Below the pieces are notes generated by a model, which was not told the origin of the DNA, made no database searches, and worked only from the letters and a program-made list of their open reading frames with translations. The translations under genes and the position numbers were made by a program. Shown piece by piece: positions 7,218 to 8,914 of a stretch of 8,914 nucleotides of DNA. Position 1 is the first letter of the stretch; each line of letters begins with the position of its first letter. The DNA comes from UMGS1781 sp964389545 (lineage in GTDB: Bacteria; Bacillota; Clostridia; TANB77; CAG-508): the NCBI GenBank assembly GCA_964389545.1, contig CAYMDN010000044.1, positions 1 through 8,914 of the forward strand. The letters are read 5' to 3'.

Positions 7218-7678
7218 ATGTTTTCAAATATATTTAAAACAGCTACAGCTCATATTAAAGGTTCTACAAGATATCCCAATATTTATGGTATTGTAACTTT
7301 TAAAGAAACCAAAAATGGAATTTTATTAACTGCTAAAGTAAATGGTTTGCCACAATCTAAAGACCAATGTTCACGGAAGATTTTTTGGATTTCATATACA
7401 TGAACGGAAATTCTTGCACTGGAAGCATTGAAGATGAATTTGCAAATGCAAAAACTCACTTTAACCCAACTAAATGTCTTCACCCCTTTCATGTAGGCGA
7501 TTTGCCACCTTTAATTGAAAATAATGGATATGCGTATATGAGCGTTTTAATTAATAAGTTTAAAATTCAAGACATTATTGGAAGGGTTTTAATTATTCAT
7601 GATATGCCAGATGATTTTACTACTCAGCCAAGTGGTAATTCTGGCATTAAAATCGCTTGTGGTAAAATTGAAAAATAG
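7218..7678 (+). CDS. sodC: Cu/Zn superoxide dismutase family protein, encoded across two +1 frame changes
   Basis: It would convert superoxide to oxygen and hydrogen peroxide. The coding is split over three frames: 7218-7373 (52 residues, ending Q-C-S), 7375-7404 (ten residues, GRFFGFHIHE) and 7406-7678 (from GNSCTG to the end). Joined, they give about 152 aa, the normal size of the leaderless Firmicutes family, matching it from end to end. All presumed metal ligands survive: copper H59, H61, H80, H127; zinc H80, H88, H91, D94. The likely disulfide pair is C66 and C147. DDFTTQPSGNSG near the end is the family hallmark. Each frame change occurs at an in-frame CGG followed by A, where skipping C gives the expected Gly. 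Without shifting, translation stops at TGA 7401-7403 after 61 residues. No other damage is visible. It is either a recoded working gene or a pseudogene with two remarkably similar lesions. Confidence 0.85.
7374..7377 (+). other. CGG-A frame-change site 1 (superoxide dismutase)
   Basis: The starting frame reads TCA CGG AAG and then hits TGA at 7401. Skipping the C at 7374 gives TCA, GGA, AGA and leads into GRFFGFHIHE, the copper-ligand segment. In relatives a Gly follows the Cys/Ser at this place, so GGA as Gly is the expected reading. Confidence 0.7.
7405..7408 (+). other. CGG-A frame-change site 2 (superoxide dismutase)
   Basis: The second frame reads CAT GAA CGG AAA and then stops at TGA 7429-7431. 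Skipping the C at 7405 gives GAA, GGA, AAT, producing HIHE-GNSCTG, a continuous family motif. The Gly after HE is strongly conserved, so the position of the change is fixed to within about a codon. This is the tightest of the three sites. Confidence 0.75.
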
Positions 7679-7697
7679 TGTGTTTAGAGTGTATAGA

Positions 7698-8913
7698 TTA
7701 TATTACTTTCAAATTGAACTCTTTATTATCTTCTATATACTCTAGTATTTTATCTAATTCATTCATAAATTTAAAATGAATTGTTATTCTTTTGTTTTCA
7801 TGTACTTCTATGTAATCAATTAGCTCTGTAATAATATCTCTATCTAATTCTGTTATATTTTTGTGTAATTTAAAGTTTTCTATCCATAGGCTATTTAAAT
7901 TTACGATTTCTTTTTGCTTTTCTTTTTGTTTATCTAAATTCGCTATCATTTCTTTTATTTTTTTAACATCTAATTCATATTTTTGTTTATACTCTAAATA
8001 TTCTTCTTTTGTTATGTAATTGCTTTTCCAATCTTCATATAAACATCTTTTTAAATTGTTTATTTTACATATCTCTTTTTCTTTTACTTGTTTCATATTT
8101 CCTAGATTTTCATTTGCTAATTTTTTGGTATTAAATTCATTAATTTGTTCTAATAATTTTTCAGTGTTAACTAGTAATTCTATATGTAATTTAGTGGCTT
8201 CTAATACTGCATTTTTTAACTCTTCAACTTTTAGAGTATGTTTTGTACATAACTTATTTGATTTTTTTCTGTATGTACCACATATGTAATATTCATATAC
8301 TATGCCACTTCTATTTTTACAGTATTTTTTATGCATTGCTCTACCACAATCTGCACATTTTAGTGTTCCTGCCCACATACTTAATTCACCACTTTTTTGT
8401 ACTCTAGTATCACGTTCTTTCATACATTGTGCTTTATCAAATATCTCTTTTTCTACAATAGGTTCATGCATATTTTCTACTGTAATCCATTCATCTTCTG
8501 GCACTTGTTCAACTTTATGGACTTTATAACTTTTTACTCTTCTTTTTCCTTGTGTAACATTTCCTATGTAAACATCATTTTTTAATATATTTCTAACTGT
8601 TGATGGACACCAAGAATAATCTTCTTGTATCATTTGAGCATTATTATAATTTTGATTTAGCTTTTCCTTTTTATATCCTGTGGGATTTAAGACTCCCATA
8701 TCATTTAATCTATGACATATACTTAAATTGCCTAAACCTTCATTTACTTTCCATTTGAAAATTTTTCTTACAATTTCTGCTGGTTCTTTATCAATGATTA
8801 ACTTATGATTATTCTCTGGATCTTTTATATAACCATATGATGGAAATGCTCCTACAAATTCTCCGTTTTTTCTTTCTTCCATTTAATGCTGACTTTATTT
8901 TTATTGATGTATC
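7698..8913 (-). CDS. Large serine recombinase, 5' part beyond the right edge, one +1 frame change
   Basis: This is a site-specific DNA recombinase of the large serine family, which integrates and excises mobile elements. The visible part holds the recombinase DNA-binding domain (GEFVGAFPSYGYIKDP onward, about 8864-8530), a zinc ribbon with four cysteines (codons at 8355-8357, 8346-8348, 8280-8282, 8247-8249), a Lys/Glu-rich coiled-coil region (about 8234-7893) and a C-terminal tail. The catalytic Ser domain lies outside the window. The ATG at 8882 is not the start: from 8913 another frame encodes DTSIKIKSALNGRKKK, the normal lead-in to GEF in this family. The two frames join at CGG-A (8865-8862). 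Without the shift, translation ends about 19 codons later. Its 3' end faces sodC with a 19-base gap and no convincing terminator. The element it serves is not visible. Confidence 0.88.
8862..8865 (-). other. CGG-A frame-change site 3 (serine recombinase)
   Basis: The incoming frame reads AAG AAA AAA CGG AGA. Skipping the C gives AAA GGA GAA TTT, that is K-G-E-F-V-G, as in many relatives. An alternative is loss of one A from the A6 run, which gives K-N-G-E-F, equally acceptable to the family. The shift is therefore certain, but the exact skipped base is less certain than at the sodC sites. Confidence 0.6.
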
Positions 8914-8914
8914 T

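Noticed and set aside
7367..7678. A separate gene starting at ATG 7367 downstream of a 61-residue gene at 7218
   Set aside because: Both pieces belong to one superoxide dismutase. The 7367 ATG has no ribosome binding site, and its first dozen residues do not match the family, while a third frame supplies the missing HIHE motif.
7679..7697. Shared terminator between the convergent sodC and recombinase genes
   Set aside because: No inverted repeat of useful length followed by a T run is visible on either strand.
8866..8871. Slippage on the A6 run as the single explanation for all frame changes
   Set aside because: It could explain the recombinase, but neither sodC site has an A run; the only common element is in-frame CGG-A.
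8877..8882. ATG at 8882 as the true start of the recombinase
   Set aside because: No ribosome binding site stands in front of it, an in-frame TAA directly precedes it, and family homology continues upstream in another frame.

Overview
This is an AT-rich window from a low-G+C Gram-positive bacterium, most likely an anaerobic, Clostridia-like member of the Bacillota. The evidence is a PolC-type replicative polymerase, the Firmicutes-style uppS-cdsA-rseP-polC gene order, AGGAGG-type ribosome binding sites and strong A/T preference at third codon positions. TGA is used as a stop and TGG as Trp, so the code is not that of Mollicutes.

Core block (about 60-6180, all on the minus strand, transcribed right to left). 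The order is uppS (undecaprenyl diphosphate synthase), cdsA (CDP-diacylglycerol synthase), rseP (membrane site-2 protease) and polC (DNA polymerase III alpha). uppS and cdsA overlap by one base. cdsA and rseP are 12 bases apart, and rseP and polC 56 bases apart. The block ends in a clear hairpin terminator, which carries the promoter of the next, mostly unseen, gene. Two proteins are cut down: PolC lacks the DnaQ-like exonuclease normally inserted in its PHP domain, and RseP lacks its PDZ domain. dxr and ispG, often found in this cluster, are absent.

Accessory block (about 6264-8914). It holds a broken 3' end of a PASTA-type penicillin-binding protein, a small leaderless Amidase_6-type protein, a divergent Cu/Zn superoxide dismutase gene, and a convergent large serine recombinase running off the right edge.

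Main discovery candidate. The superoxide dismutase needs two +1 frame changes and the recombinase needs one. In all three the old frame has just reached a CGG codon followed by A. Skipping the C gives GGA (Gly), exactly where each family has a conserved or common Gly, and restores the family sequence. Checking every CCG/CGG triplet, I find no in-frame CGG in polC, rseP, cdsA, uppS, the amidase or the PBP fragment. This suggests that CGG is not read as a normal arginine codon here and that CGG-A causes a +1 shift (or CGGA is read as a four-base glycine codon). Independent frameshift mutations or assembly errors remain possible. One further CGG-A lies in the short, unidentified reading frame at the left edge and could be either a counter-example or part of the same phenomenon.
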